DNA from: Bacteroidota bacterium
Lineage (GTDB): Bacteria; Bacteroidota; Bacteroidia; Flavobacteriales; Flavobacteriaceae
Direction of reading: 5' to 3'
Assembly: GCA_004356305.1 (NCBI GenBank)
Contig: SMXJ01000112.1
Coordinates: 1-13,991 of the forward strand
DNA: 13,991 nucleotides
Both the position numbers and the translations under genes were made by a program. The notes below the pieces were generated by a model. It searched no databases. It saw nothing but the letters and a program-made list of their open reading frames with translations, and was not told the DNA's origin. Of this stretch, positions 6,386 to 13,991 are shown in pieces (position 1 is the first letter of the stretch; the number at the start of each line of letters is the position of its first letter).

Positions 6386-7363
6386 ATGAACGCAGTAGAA
6401 CCCATATTAGCTAAAAACAAAGGCAGATTCGTAATTTTCCCCATTCAACATCACGATATTTGGGAGTGGTATAAAAAATCGGAAGCGAGTTTTTGGACCG
6501 CAGAAGAGATCGATCTTCATCAGGATCTGACCGACTGGAATACGAAACTAAACGATGATGAGCGCTATTTCATCAAACATATTTTGGCTTTCTTCGCTGC
6601 GAGTGACGGGATCGTAAACGAGAATTTGGCAGAGAATTTTGTAAATGAAGTTCAGTATAGTGAAGCTAAGTTTTTCTATGGATTCCAAATTATGATGGAG
6701 AACATTCATAGTGAAACCTATTCACTACTTATCGATACGTACGTAAAGGATGATAAAGAAAAAGACCTGCTTTTTAATGCCATCGATAACTTTCCAGCGA
6801 TTAAAATGAAAGCCGACTGGGCACTAAAATGGATAGACAGTCCGAGCTTCGCAGAACGCCTGATCGCTTTTGCTGCTGTGGAAGGGATCTTCTTTTCAGG
6901 CGCTTTCTGTTCTATTTTCTGGATGAAGAAACGTGGCCTTATGCCCGGTTTGACCTTTTCAAATGAACTGATCTCCAGGGATGAAGGTGTACACTGCGAC
7001 TTTGCAGTACACCTGCACAATCATCATCTGGTCAATAAGGTGCCGAAAAAACGCATCAGAGCTATTATTGTTGATGCCTTAAATATTGAGCGCGAGTTTA
7101 TCACCGAGTCACTTCCCGTAAGTTTAATAGGAATGAACTCAAAATTGATGACGCAGTACCTGGAATTTATCGCAGACCGCCTGCTAGTTGAACTGAACTG
7201 TGAGAAAGAATACAATATCGGCAATCCATTCGACTTTATGGATATGATATCGCTGCAAGGAAAGACCAATTTCTTTGAGAAGCGCGTTTCAGAATATCAA
7301 AAAGCCGGAGTAACCAATAAGGACAAAGAGTCGAACAAAATTAGTTTCGACGCTGATTTTTAG
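6386..7363 (+). CDS. nrdB: Class Ia ribonucleotide reductase small subunit (R2)
   Basis: A 325-residue subunit that carries the diiron-tyrosyl radical cofactor and passes the radical to the large subunit. All expected ligands are visible: D43, E105, H108 (M-E-N-I-H-S-E-T-Y), E166 (V-E-G-I-F-F-S-G), E200 and H203 (R-D-E-G-V-H-C-D-F). The radical tyrosine is Y112, in the same position relative to E105/H108 as Y122 in E. coli and Y177 in mouse R2. The wording of the motifs and the C-terminal tail (F-D-A-D-F, which docks into R1) resemble eukaryotic R2 more than enterobacterial NrdB. The start follows an A-rich leader with A-A-G-G-A only two bases from the ATG, too close for a standard ribosome site. 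nrdA follows after 122 bases. Confidence 0.96.
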   Translation: MNAVEPILAKNKGRFVIFPIQHHDIWEWYKKSEASFWTAEEIDLHQDLTDWNTKLNDDERYFIKHILAFFAASDGIVNENLAENFVNEVQYSEAKFFYGFQIMMENIHSETYSLLIDTYVKDDKEKDLLFNAIDNFPAIKMKADWALKWIDSPSFAERLIAFAAVEGIFFSGAFCSIFWMKKRGLMPGLTFSNELISRDEGVHCDFAVHLHNHHLVNKVPKKRIRAIIVDALNIEREFITESLPVSLIGMNSKLMTQYLEFIADRLLVELNCEKEYNIGNPFDFMDMISLQGKTNFFEKRVSEYQKAGVTNKDKESNKISFDADF

Positions 7364-7398
7364 ATCGACTTCCGTTGCATTCGCCCCATGCGATCCGA

Positions 7399-7435
7399 TT
7401 TTGATCAATTATTGAATGTGTGCGATATAGCTTTA
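7399..7435 (+). promoter_or_regulatory. Possible internal promoter of nrdA
   Basis: In the 122-base gap between nrdB and nrdA, TAGCTTTA at 7428-7435 is a one-mismatch -7 element and TTTTG at 7399-7403 a -33 element with a 24-base spacer, slightly long. It may give nrdA some independent expression in addition to read-through from nrdB. Weak call. Confidence 0.25.
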
Positions 7436-7485
7436 CGCACGAAGGGCATTTTGCAATAAATACAACTAACAACCAAACAAGAACA

Positions 7486-9909
7486 ATGAATGTACTTAAA
7501 AGAGACGGCCGCAGAGAACCTATGATGTTCGATAAGATCACGGCAAGGGTTCGTAAATTATGTTACGGGCTTAACGAACTTGTGGACCCGGTAAAAGTGG
7601 CGATGCGGGTGATCGAAGGATTGTACGATGGGGTGACTACGAGTGAATTGGATACCTTGGCAGCCGAGATCGCTGCAACGATGACAGTTACACATCCGGA
7701 TTATGCCCTTCTGGCAGCGAGAATTTCGGTATCCAACCTTCATAAAAACACTAAAAAGACTTTTTCCGACGTCATGACCGACTTGTATGAGTATGTGAAT
7801 CCTCGTACCGGAAAAAAAGCGCCACTTTTGAGCGACGAAGTATATAAGATCATCAAGCAGAATGCCGACGAACTCGACTCCACTATCATATATAATCGTG
7901 ACTTCGGATATGATTATTTCGGTTTTAAAACCTTGGAACGCTCTTACCTGCTGAAACTCAATGGGCAAATTGTTGAGCGGCCCCAACATATGCTTATGCG
8001 GGTATCCATCGGAATTCACCTGGACGATCTGGTCGCGGCTAAAGAGACCTACGAACTCATGTCGAAGAAGTTCTTTACCCATGCTACACCAACCCTGTTT
8101 AACAGTGGAACTCCAAAACCGCAAATGTCTTCTTGTTTTTTGCTGAGTATGAAAGATGACAGCATCGATGGAATTTACGATACCCTAAAACAAACGGCTA
8201 AGATCTCACAATCTGCCGGAGGCATAGGACTGTCTATCCATAAGATTCGCGCTACCGGATCTTATATTGCCGGCACCAACGGAACTTCCAACGGGATCGT
8301 ACCTATGCTCCGCGTGTTCAATGATACGGCCCGATACGTCGACCAGGGAGGCGGGAAACGTAAAGGGAGTTTTGCCATTTATATAGAACCATGGCATGCT
8401 GATATTTTCGATTTTCTGGAATTGAAAAAGAACCACGGTAAAGAAGAAATGCGCGCCCGCGATTTATTTTATGCCATGTGGATCCCGGATCTGTTCATGA
8501 AACGGGTACAAGACGATGCTGAATGGACGTTGATGTGTCCAAACGAATGCCCGGGTTTATTTGATCGTCATTCAGAAGAGTTTGACAAATTATACCTGAA
8601 ATACGAAGCCGAAGATAAAGGAAGAAAGACGATAAAAGCGCGTGAACTCTGGGAGAAAATTCTTGAGTCTCAAATTGAAACAGGTACTCCCTATATGCTC
8701 TATAAAGATGCCGCTAACCGTAAGAGCAATCAACAAAATTTGGGAACCATTCATTCTTCGAACCTGTGTACTGAGATCATAGAATACACTTCTGCAGACG
8801 AGGTAGCTGTTTGTAATCTGGCTTCCATAGCCCTCCCTATGTTTGTGAAGAATGGAGAGTTCGATCACGATGAGTTGTTCAAAGTGACCGTTCGGGTGAC
8901 CAAAAACCTGAACCGGGTGATCGATCGTAATTACTACCCTGTGAAAGAGGCCGAAAATTCTAATTTTCGACATCGGCCGATTGGATTGGGAGTACAAGGC
9001 CTTGCGGATACATTTATTCTGATGCGTCTTCCATTTACCTGCGATGAGGCTAAAAAACAAAATCAGGAGATTTTTGAAACCCTTTATTTTGCGGCGGTTT
9101 CAGCTTCTATGGAAGAAGCTAAAATCGACGGTCCTTACGAAAGTTATAAAGGATCCCCGATCTCGAAAGGAAAATTTCAGCACAATCTCTGGAACATAAA
9201 GGATGAAGAATTAAGTGGTAGATGGGATTGGAACAAATTGCGTAAAGATGTGAAGAAGCACGGAGTACGTAATTCCCTCTTGGTAGCGCCTATGCCGACA
9301 GCTTCAACCTCACAAATTCTTGGGAATAATGAAGCCTTTGAGCCATATACTTCAAATATCTACACCCGTCGTGTACTTTCCGGAGAGTTTATTGTAGTAA
9401 ATAAACATCTGTTGGAAGATTTGGTTGGGTTGGGTATTTGGAATGACGACCTAAAGGAAGAAATAATGCGAGCCAATGGATCGATTCAGGAGGTGGCTGT
9501 GATACCTAAGGAACTGAAGGAATTGTATAAGACCGTATGGGAATTGAGTATGAAAGATATCATCGATATGTCTCGTCACAGAGGCTATTTTATCGATCAA
9601 TCGCAGTCCTTGAACCTCTTTATGGAGAACGCTAATATGGCTAAATTGACCTCCATGCATTTCTACGCTTGGAAGAGTGGCTTAAAAACCGGAATGTACT
9701 ACTTACGGACCAAGAGTGCTGTAGATGCCATTAAGTTCACCTTGAAAAAAGAAACAAAAAAAGAACCTGTTCCTGCCATGGCGGAAGGGGGCGAGGAAAC
9801 TACTTCAGAAGAGAGTCATAACCCGTTGACCGCAGAAGAATTGCGGGAGTTGTTAGCTCAATCAAAAGAAGCAGAGAAGGACGATGATTGCCTGATGTGT
9901 GGTTCTTAA
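7486..9909 (+). CDS. nrdA: Class Ia ribonucleotide reductase large subunit (R1)
   Basis: 807 residues, the catalytic subunit reducing NDPs to dNDPs. The start at 7486 is chosen because it directly gives the ATP-cone opening (K-R-D-G-R, then F-D-K-I); an in-frame ATG at 7420 would add 22 unrelated residues. The N-terminal ATP cone spans about 1-90. Catalytic residues are present: redox pair C217 (M-S-S-C-F) and C443 (V-C-N-L-A-S), thiyl radical C428 with N426 and E430 (N-L-C-T-E), and the radical-relay pair Y738-Y739 (T-G-M-Y-Y-L-R-T). The C-terminal swinging-arm cysteines are C802 and C805 in C-L-M-C-G-S, the same ending as eukaryotic R1. Presence of the cone implies dATP feedback inhibition. 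It pairs with nrdB just upstream and ends at a strong terminator. Confidence 0.96.
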   Translation: MNVLKRDGRREPMMFDKITARVRKLCYGLNELVDPVKVAMRVIEGLYDGVTTSELDTLAAEIAATMTVTHPDYALLAARISVSNLHKNTKKTFSDVMTDLYEYVNPRTGKKAPLLSDEVYKIIKQNADELDSTIIYNRDFGYDYFGFKTLERSYLLKLNGQIVERPQHMLMRVSIGIHLDDLVAAKETYELMSKKFFTHATPTLFNSGTPKPQMSSCFLLSMKDDSIDGIYDTLKQTAKISQSAGGIGLSIHKIRATGSYIAGTNGTSNGIVPMLRVFNDTARYVDQGGGKRKGSFAIYIEPWHADIFDFLELKKNHGKEEMRARDLFYAMWIPDLFMKRVQDDAEWTLMCPNECPGLFDRHSEEFDKLYLKYEAEDKGRKTIKARELWEKILESQIETGTPYMLYKDAANRKSNQQNLGTIHSSNLCTEIIEYTSADEVAVCNLASIALPMFVKNGEFDHDELFKVTVRVTKNLNRVIDRNYYPVKEAENSNFRHRPIGLGVQGLADTFILMRLPFTCDEAKKQNQEIFETLYFAAVSASMEEAKIDGPYESYKGSPISKGKFQHNLWNIKDEELSGRWDWNKLRKDVKKHGVRNSLLVAPMPTASTSQILGNNEAFEPYTSNIYTRRVLSGEFIVVNKHLLEDLVGLGIWNDDLKEEIMRANGSIQEVAVIPKELKELYKTVWELSMKDIIDMSRHRGYFIDQSQSLNLFMENANMAKLTSMHFYAWKSGLKTGMYYLRTKSAVDAIKFTLKKETKKEPVPAMAEGGEETTSEESHNPLTAEELRELLAQSKEAEKDDDCLMCGS

Positions 9910-9955
9910 ATAGTGAATTCCTATAACAGGAGTAATTTTAAGTGTTAATGATGAT

Positions 9956-9982
9956 AAAAGGAAGGCGAATCGTCTTCCTTTT
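9956..9982. terminator. Bidirectional terminator between nrdA and the DUF6503-like remnant
   Basis: A nearly perfect 12-bp stem: AAAAGGAAGGCG (9956-9967), loop AAT, then CGTCTTCCTTTT (9971-9982), with one G-T pair. The A-run and T-run at the two ends provide U-rich tails on both strands. It sits 46 bases after the nrdA stop and one base beyond the stop of the minus-strand reading frame, so it serves both convergent transcripts. Confidence 0.9.
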
Positions 9983-9983
9983 G

Positions 9984-10439
9984 TTATTTCAGAATATCTG
10001 TCCCCAGGTATTTGTCATCCTTATTGTAATACCAGGCCCGTACTTTCGGGATCTTCATATCATATATAGTGGATTCTTTCAAGAGTAAAATATATTCACC
10101 GGTGTTCTTCCCTTCCTTGTTGGGATCCCCCTTAAAAAATTGATAGACCTTCATGGCATAGGTGTCGGGGTCAAAATAGAAATACCATACATCGCTGCCT
10201 ACACTTTCATCATAGGTAATCTTAAGAAGGAGATATTCCTCGCCTTTAAACGATTTTCGTTCAACTATAGGATTTACTAAGGTGCCCGGATCTTTGAGTT
10301 TCATAGGCAGGCCGTATAAGTAGGTGTAATAGTTTTTGTATAGGTTGGCTCTTTCGCAGCTTAAATCATTCTCTTTTAATGTTTCTTCTGAAAGATCTGT
10401 TCTTCCGTTCAGCGCAATTGTACAATCCCCTTTTACAAT
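9984..10439 (-). pseudogene. DUF6503-like gene missing its N-terminal portion
   Basis: The minus-strand frame is open for 151 codons from just after a TAA at 10442-10440 down to the stop at 9986-9984. The only ATG (10304) falls inside what reads as a continuous conserved block (Y-T-Y-L-Y-G-L-P-M-K-L-K-D-P-G-T), so it is unlikely to be the natural start. No ATG, GTG or TTG occurs in frame upstream of it. The later part (strands with W-Y-F-Y-F-D-P-D-T-Y-A-M, then R-A-W-Y-Y-N-K-D-D-K-Y-L-G) resembles the C-terminal half of flavobacterial DUF6503 proteins, which are normally exported and considerably longer. No signal peptide is present. The frame begins 15 bases after the pit stop codon, so the missing front cannot be hidden upstream. 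Most likely a 5'-truncated remnant; a short 106-residue product from 10304 is the alternative. Confidence 0.65.
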
Positions 10440-10456
10440 TTATATATCAGACTAAA

Positions 10457-12700
10457 CTACTCCTTTTTATAACTGTTGAAATATTCTTCCATCAGATTCA
10501 TTATCGCGGTCACAAGATCTTTGGTTTCCAACAATAAATTAAAGTAAAGCGTGGTATTCTTTGGACTCGACGCTTCTTCGGTTCTCGTACGCTTTATCTG
10601 CTTTTGAATTTTTTCTGACAGCTTCGCAAATATCTCTTCCTTTCTGTCAAGGACATAGCTTATTCTATCGAACTTTCGGTTATTGAAAATCTCTTCAATT
10701 TCAGCAAGCAGAGATTCAAGCAGATCGTCTATTTCTTGTAAGTCTTTTATTTGACTAAAACGCAGTGCTTTATGATTGTTGTTAATATGCTTGTAACTTT
10801 TCCTGGAGATAAACTCAAGTGACTGTGTTATATCTGTTAAGTAAGCAAGAATAGTGATATAGAAGCTACTTCCACGAACACTGGTTTCATCCAATTTCTT
10901 AATGAAATAAAAGACGTTATCTCTTAGTTCTTCTATCTCGTTATCTAGTTTAGCAATACCTTTCTTGCTCTTCTTAAGTTTTGAAAGATTTTGTTTTGAA
11001 AGACCTCGAAGCACGTCGGTATAGATCTTGTTGGTTCGTGAAATCACGTTCGAAATATGATCGGCACTTTCCGCAATGATACCCTGTACCGTACTGCTTT
11101 CCGATTTTTTCAAACCGGTATAGTTATCATTTTCATCATTCTTCTTTCTAAATGATAGGTAACTTCGCACGAGTAATAACACAACTAATAACAACAACAC
11201 CGGTACCATTACCTTTACATTCCAATGAATTAAAAAGGCGATGATTCCCGCAGCCGCGAAGGCACTGAAAGCGGTAAAGAACCAACCCCCAATAACGCTT
11301 AATACCCCGGCAACGCGATACACCGCACTTTCACTACCCCAGGCTCTATCTGCCAGGGAAGTACCCATCGCCACCATAAAAGTTACATAGGTTGTAGAAA
11401 GCGGTAGTTTCATGGAGGTTGCAATAGAGATAAGGATACTTGCTACCATCAGATTTACGGCTGCACGTACCATATCAAAAGCCGGAGCTTTATCTCCTTT
11501 TTCTAAAATGATTACGGGCTTCTTGTATTGTTTGTCAATTTTTTTCAAGGTAGCTTTCGGCATAATAGTTGAAAACATATTGGCACTGCCTTGTGCAAAT
11601 CTTACAATCCCTCTTGATAAAAAGTTAGGTTGAAATCGTTCTTTCACCAAATCCTGGCTCGAAAGGTCTATAGAGGTTTTAAGTACACCTTTTGCTTTCT
11701 TCGAGAACCATAAGGTCAATACCATAATAATACCGGCAGCAAATAATAGAAGAGTAGGACTTTTTTGTGGTTCAGACATCTTAGCCATATTATACATTTC
11801 AGCTGCGATGCCGGATGATTGCCAATCTAAGTAAGAATGCCAAGCTCCAATAGGCACCCCAATAAAGTTTACCAGATCATTTCCGGCAAATGCCATGGCT
11901 ATTGCAAAAGTACCAATAATGATGATAAACTTGTAAACGCTCATCTTTAAGACATTCGTGATCAAAGCAGAAATTCCTGTCCAGACCACAAAACTAATGC
12001 CTACAATTACTGTGGTATTAGCAGAAACAAATTCTTTAAAATCCATGGAAATAAAACTGGTTCCATTTAAACCCTTAATAAAGATAAAATAAGTTATCGC
12101 CGTAGCCGCAATACCTCCGAACAGTGCTGCGACCCATGATGCCTTATCTTCAAATTTAAATGAGAGGAGCATTCGGGATATATATTGAATGAATGCCCCG
12201 ATCGTGAATGCGATGACTACGGAGAGTAGGATGCCTACTATTATTTGGGTAGCCTTGGCTGTGTTGATATAGGTGGCAAGGTCTGAAAATGTTTGAGTAT
12301 CGGATTCACTTATTTTTATCAACGAAATTACGACCGCGGCCCCTAACAATTCAAATACGATAGAAACCGTCGTAGAAGTAGGCATTCCCAGGGTATTAAA
12401 AAAGTCCAAAAGTAGGATATCGGTGATCATTACAGCCATAAAGATGATCATGATCTCATCAAACTGAAATTCTCCCGGAATAAAGATTCCCTTTCGAGCA
12501 ACTTCCATCATTCCACTTGAGGACATGGCGCCAACGGCAATCCCTATGCTGGCAACTATCATGATGGTTTTAAAGGAAATAGCCCTGGAACCCACAGCCG
12601 AATTTAAAAAGTTTACGGCATCGTTGCTAACTCCAACCACCAGATCTGCAACGGCTAATATGGCTAATGCAACAAGCATTAAAAGGTAGATATTATCCAT
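10457..12700 (-). CDS. PiT-family inorganic phosphate transporter with C-terminal PhoU-like domain
   Basis: 747 residues, much longer than a simple bacterial PitA. Residues 1-515 form a polytopic membrane domain with the duplicated PiT signatures: G-V-S-N26-D27-A-V-N in the first half and A-G-N274-D275-L-V-N-F-I-G in the second. Each half also carries a P-x-S-T-T loop (M-P-T-S-T-T at 106-111, L-P-L-S-T-T at 432-437). The loop around 335-405 is soluble and charged. Residues about 540-747 are helical, charged and cytosolic, fitting the PhoU-like/DUF47 regulator usually encoded separately. The protein imports phosphate with Na+ or H+; the ion cannot be read from sequence. It lies downstream of a porin gene on the same strand, and its upstream region has a PhoB-like 11-bp repeat. 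Confidence 0.9.
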   Translation of the reverse strand: MDNIYLLMLVALAILAVADLVVGVSNDAVNFLNSAVGSRAISFKTIMIVASIGIAVGAMSSSGMMEVARKGIFIPGEFQFDEIMIIFMAVMITDILLLDFFNTLGMPTSTTVSIVFELLGAAVVISLIKISESDTQTFSDLATYINTAKATQIIVGILLSVVIAFTIGAFIQYISRMLLSFKFEDKASWVAALFGGIAATAITYFIFIKGLNGTSFISMDFKEFVSANTTVIVGISFVVWTGISALITNVLKMSVYKFIIIIGTFAIAMAFAGNDLVNFIGVPIGAWHSYLDWQSSGIAAEMYNMAKMSEPQKSPTLLLFAAGIIMVLTLWFSKKAKGVLKTSIDLSSQDLVKERFQPNFLSRGIVRFAQGSANMFSTIMPKATLKKIDKQYKKPVIILEKGDKAPAFDMVRAAVNLMVASILISIATSMKLPLSTTYVTFMVAMGTSLADRAWGSESAVYRVAGVLSVIGGWFFTAFSAFAAAGIIAFLIHWNVKVMVPVLLLLVVLLLVRSYLSFRKKNDENDNYTGLKKSESSTVQGIIAESADHISNVISRTNKIYTDVLRGLSKQNLSKLKKSKKGIAKLDNEIEELRDNVFYFIKKLDETSVRGSSFYITILAYLTDITQSLEFISRKSYKHINNNHKALRFSQIKDLQEIDDLLESLLAEIEEIFNNRKFDRISYVLDRKEEIFAKLSEKIQKQIKRTRTEEASSPKNTTLYFNLLLETKDLVTAIMNLMEEYFNSYKKE

Positions 12701-12725
12701 AATTATTATGTTGTGAGTTACTATA

Positions 12726-12744
12726 CAAACCTACTTCAAATATA
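12726..12744 (-). promoter_or_regulatory. Two tandem -7 elements of the pit gene
   Basis: On the minus strand, TATATTTG (12744-12737) and TAGGTTTG (12733-12726) both match TAnnTTTG exactly and lie 11 bases apart. Neither has a TTG -33 partner at the usual distance. Instead the 11-bp direct repeats at 12752-12773 occupy that place, suggesting activator-dependent initiation. Leaders would be about 20-30 bases. Confidence 0.5.
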
Positions 12745-12751
12745 AATTTCT

Positions 12752-12773
12752 AATGTTACTAAAATGTTACTAA
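12752..12773. repeat. Perfect 11-bp tandem repeat upstream of pit, Pho-box-like
   Basis: AATGTTACTAA occurs twice with no gap (12752-12762 and 12763-12773). Written as TGTTACT-AAAA-TGTTACT, it has the 7+4+7 geometry of PhoB binding sites (E. coli unit CTGTCAT, 11-bp period). It ends 7 bases upstream of the nearer -7 element of pit. Repeat is certain; regulator identity is inference. Confidence 0.6.
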
Positions 12774-12848
12774 TTGATATATAAAATACGATGAGTTTTA
12801 ACGCGATTTGTTAAATTATAAGCACGTTTCTTTGCTTTAAGACGTTCG

Positions 12849-12889
12849 TGATACAGGGAATTAGTTTTGCAAATAATACCACTGTATCA
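12849..12889. repeat. 8-bp inverted repeat between the porin gene and pit
   Basis: TGATACAG (12849-12856) and CTGTATCA (12882-12889) are exact reverse complements separated by 25 bases. They lie 6 bases after the porin stop on the minus strand. No T-run follows, so a classical terminator is unlikely. A weak RNA stem protecting the porin mRNA end or a looped operator are possible. Confidence 0.4.
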
Positions 12890-12894
12890 TATCA

Positions 12895-13923
12895 TTAGAA
12901 ATAAAACTCTAAGTTAAAGAATATAAGAGATTCATCAATATTTTCGGGATCATCAAAGTCTGTAAATCTATAATTAACAGATGTATTTACACCTTTTGTC
13001 GGTTTAAATTCAAATCCAGCAATTATTGTACTCTCGTCTTCAGCAAAATTCCAATCCACCGTATCACCAGGCAATCTGTTAGAAGAAAGGTCGTCATAGC
13101 GGCCAAAGACACTCCATTTTTCATTTATATTATATACCGAATAGAACGACAAACCATGAAGGTCCTTGTTTTTTGATGGTTTATTAAATTCGACACCATC
13201 TTTCATCAAACTGTATTCTGCGGCAATTCTGAATCGGTCTTTAATTGTATAACCAGCGAATAAAGCGATATTGCTAACGATGGTATTCTGGGATTCATCT
13301 TCAATATCAATCCCTTTCATAGTGTCGTAATACGCTTTTAAAATCAAATTACTAACAGGTTGATAAACCAAATTTATTCCATATCTATTATTACCCGATC
13401 TATCCTGCAAATTTCTAAAGCCCTCTCCGTTAACTGCCATGACATCCACTTTCAATTCATCGTTGATCTTAATCCCGGCCATAACACCAACATCCGCACT
13501 GGGCCCAAATTTGTATTCATCTTCCAAAGATTTGAAAAGGTATCTATAGCCCCAAAATGTTTCTTGCTCTTTAAACTGTTTCAGGCCAAATATTCCTGCG
13601 GTAAGCTTCAGCCAATCTTCAGCTTTATAATCTAGTTTAGCATTTTTAATAAAAATAGTATAGTCGCTCCCACTTTCATTTTTACCAGCGTCAAATAATA
13701 TAGTGGAAGTAAATTTTTCGTTAATTTTATATCGATATCCAAAGTAGACTCTCGTGAGTTCAAAAACACTTGTTTGTTCAGCATTTTCGGTCCCGTCAAT
13801 ATGGTAGTTAAAATAAACTTTGCCGGAAATTTTACCTTTCGGCTCTTTTTCTTCCTCTTGGGAATTAACATTTAAAGTGCAGAAAAGAAATACAGCAATT
13901 ACTATATAATATAGTTTCATCAA
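12895..13923 (-). CDS. Outer-membrane porin, probably phosphate-associated (OprO/OprP-like)
   Basis: 342 residues with an N-terminal signal peptide (hydrophobic core about 5-18, cleavage before Q22 in N-S-Q-E). The rest alternates polar and aromatic residues in the rhythm of amphipathic beta strands (for example V-Y-F-G-Y-R-Y and Y-G-I-N-L-V-Y). It ends in F-Y-F, the terminal aromatic expected for insertion by the BAM machinery. The size and strand pattern fit a 16- to 18-strand barrel porin. Assignment to phosphate rests mainly on the PiT gene following on the same strand 194 bases downstream. Specificity residues (Arg/Lys ladder) cannot be judged by eye. The 68 bases upstream of the start show no clear promoter. 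Confidence 0.8.
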   Translation of the reverse strand: MMKLYYIVIAVFLFCTLNVNSQEEEKEPKGKISGKVYFNYHIDGTENAEQTSVFELTRVYFGYRYKINEKFTSTILFDAGKNESGSDYTIFIKNAKLDYKAEDWLKLTAGIFGLKQFKEQETFWGYRYLFKSLEDEYKFGPSADVGVMAGIKINDELKVDVMAVNGEGFRNLQDRSGNNRYGINLVYQPVSNLILKAYYDTMKGIDIEDESQNTIVSNIALFAGYTIKDRFRIAAEYSLMKDGVEFNKPSKNKDLHGLSFYSVYNINEKWSVFGRYDDLSSNRLPGDTVDWNFAEDESTIIAGFEFKPTKGVNTSVNYRFTDFDDPENIDESLIFFNLEFYF

Positions 13924-13991
13924 TATCTTTTTAAGTTTTGGTCAGTGCAAATAACGAAAACCAATGTTAATTTAAGGTTTCCATATGATTA

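Noticed and set aside
7420..7485. Upstream in-frame ATG adding 22 residues to NrdA
   Set aside because: The added segment is unrelated to R1 proteins, overlaps a possible -7 element, and the ATP cone begins properly at 7486.
7558..8124. A 188-codon open frame on the minus strand inside nrdA
   Set aside because: It is fully antisense to an intact, highly conserved gene, has no recognisable domain and no start signals; it is a codon-bias shadow.

Overview
The window looks like a chromosomal segment from a marine-type member of the Flavobacteriaceae (phylum Bacteroidetes). The evidence is its AT-rich composition, weak or absent Shine-Dalgarno sequences, promoter-like TAnnTTTG elements, a DUF3109 protein, a DUF6503-like remnant, and signal peptides ending in the style typical of this group. 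Genus cannot be judged from the sequence alone. There is no CRISPR array, tRNA, rRNA, prophage or insertion sequence. It reads as mostly core genome plus a few decayed gene pieces.

Layout from left to right. (1) A sulfur locus at 1-1277: the last codons of a rhodanese-type protein (probably an MBL-fold/rhodanese sulfurtransferase), a 30-codon truncated rhodanese remnant, and a two-gene split YeeE/YedE (TsuA-like) transporter. (2) 1487-4180: a HupE/UreJ-like membrane protein, then a dCMP deaminase whose stop codon directly abuts the start of a CtpA-type S41 protease. (3) 4250-5939: a small minus-strand membrane protein, the cysteine-rich DUF3109 protein (probably made from a leaderless or very short-leader mRNA), and an unknown lipoprotein closed by a clear terminator. 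(4) 6001-9982: a 385-base regulatory region rich in TGTTGAAAAC-like boxes, then nrdB and nrdA, which encode a class Ia ribonucleotide reductase with eukaryote-like signature motifs, closed by a bidirectional terminator. (5) 9984-13923, all on the minus strand: an outer-membrane porin, a PiT phosphate transporter with a fused PhoU-like domain, and directly behind it a DUF6503-like gene that has lost its N-terminal half.

Two functional themes recur. dCMP deaminase and ribonucleotide reductase both supply deoxynucleotides, although they are not in one operon. The porin and PiT transporter probably form an outer-plus-inner-membrane phosphate uptake route. The PiT promoter region carries a perfect 11-bp tandem repeat with the same geometry as PhoB boxes.

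I did not find a convincing undescribed multi-gene system. The best leads are regulatory (the 11-bp repeat before pit and the box cluster before nrdB) and evolutionary (two truncated remnants).
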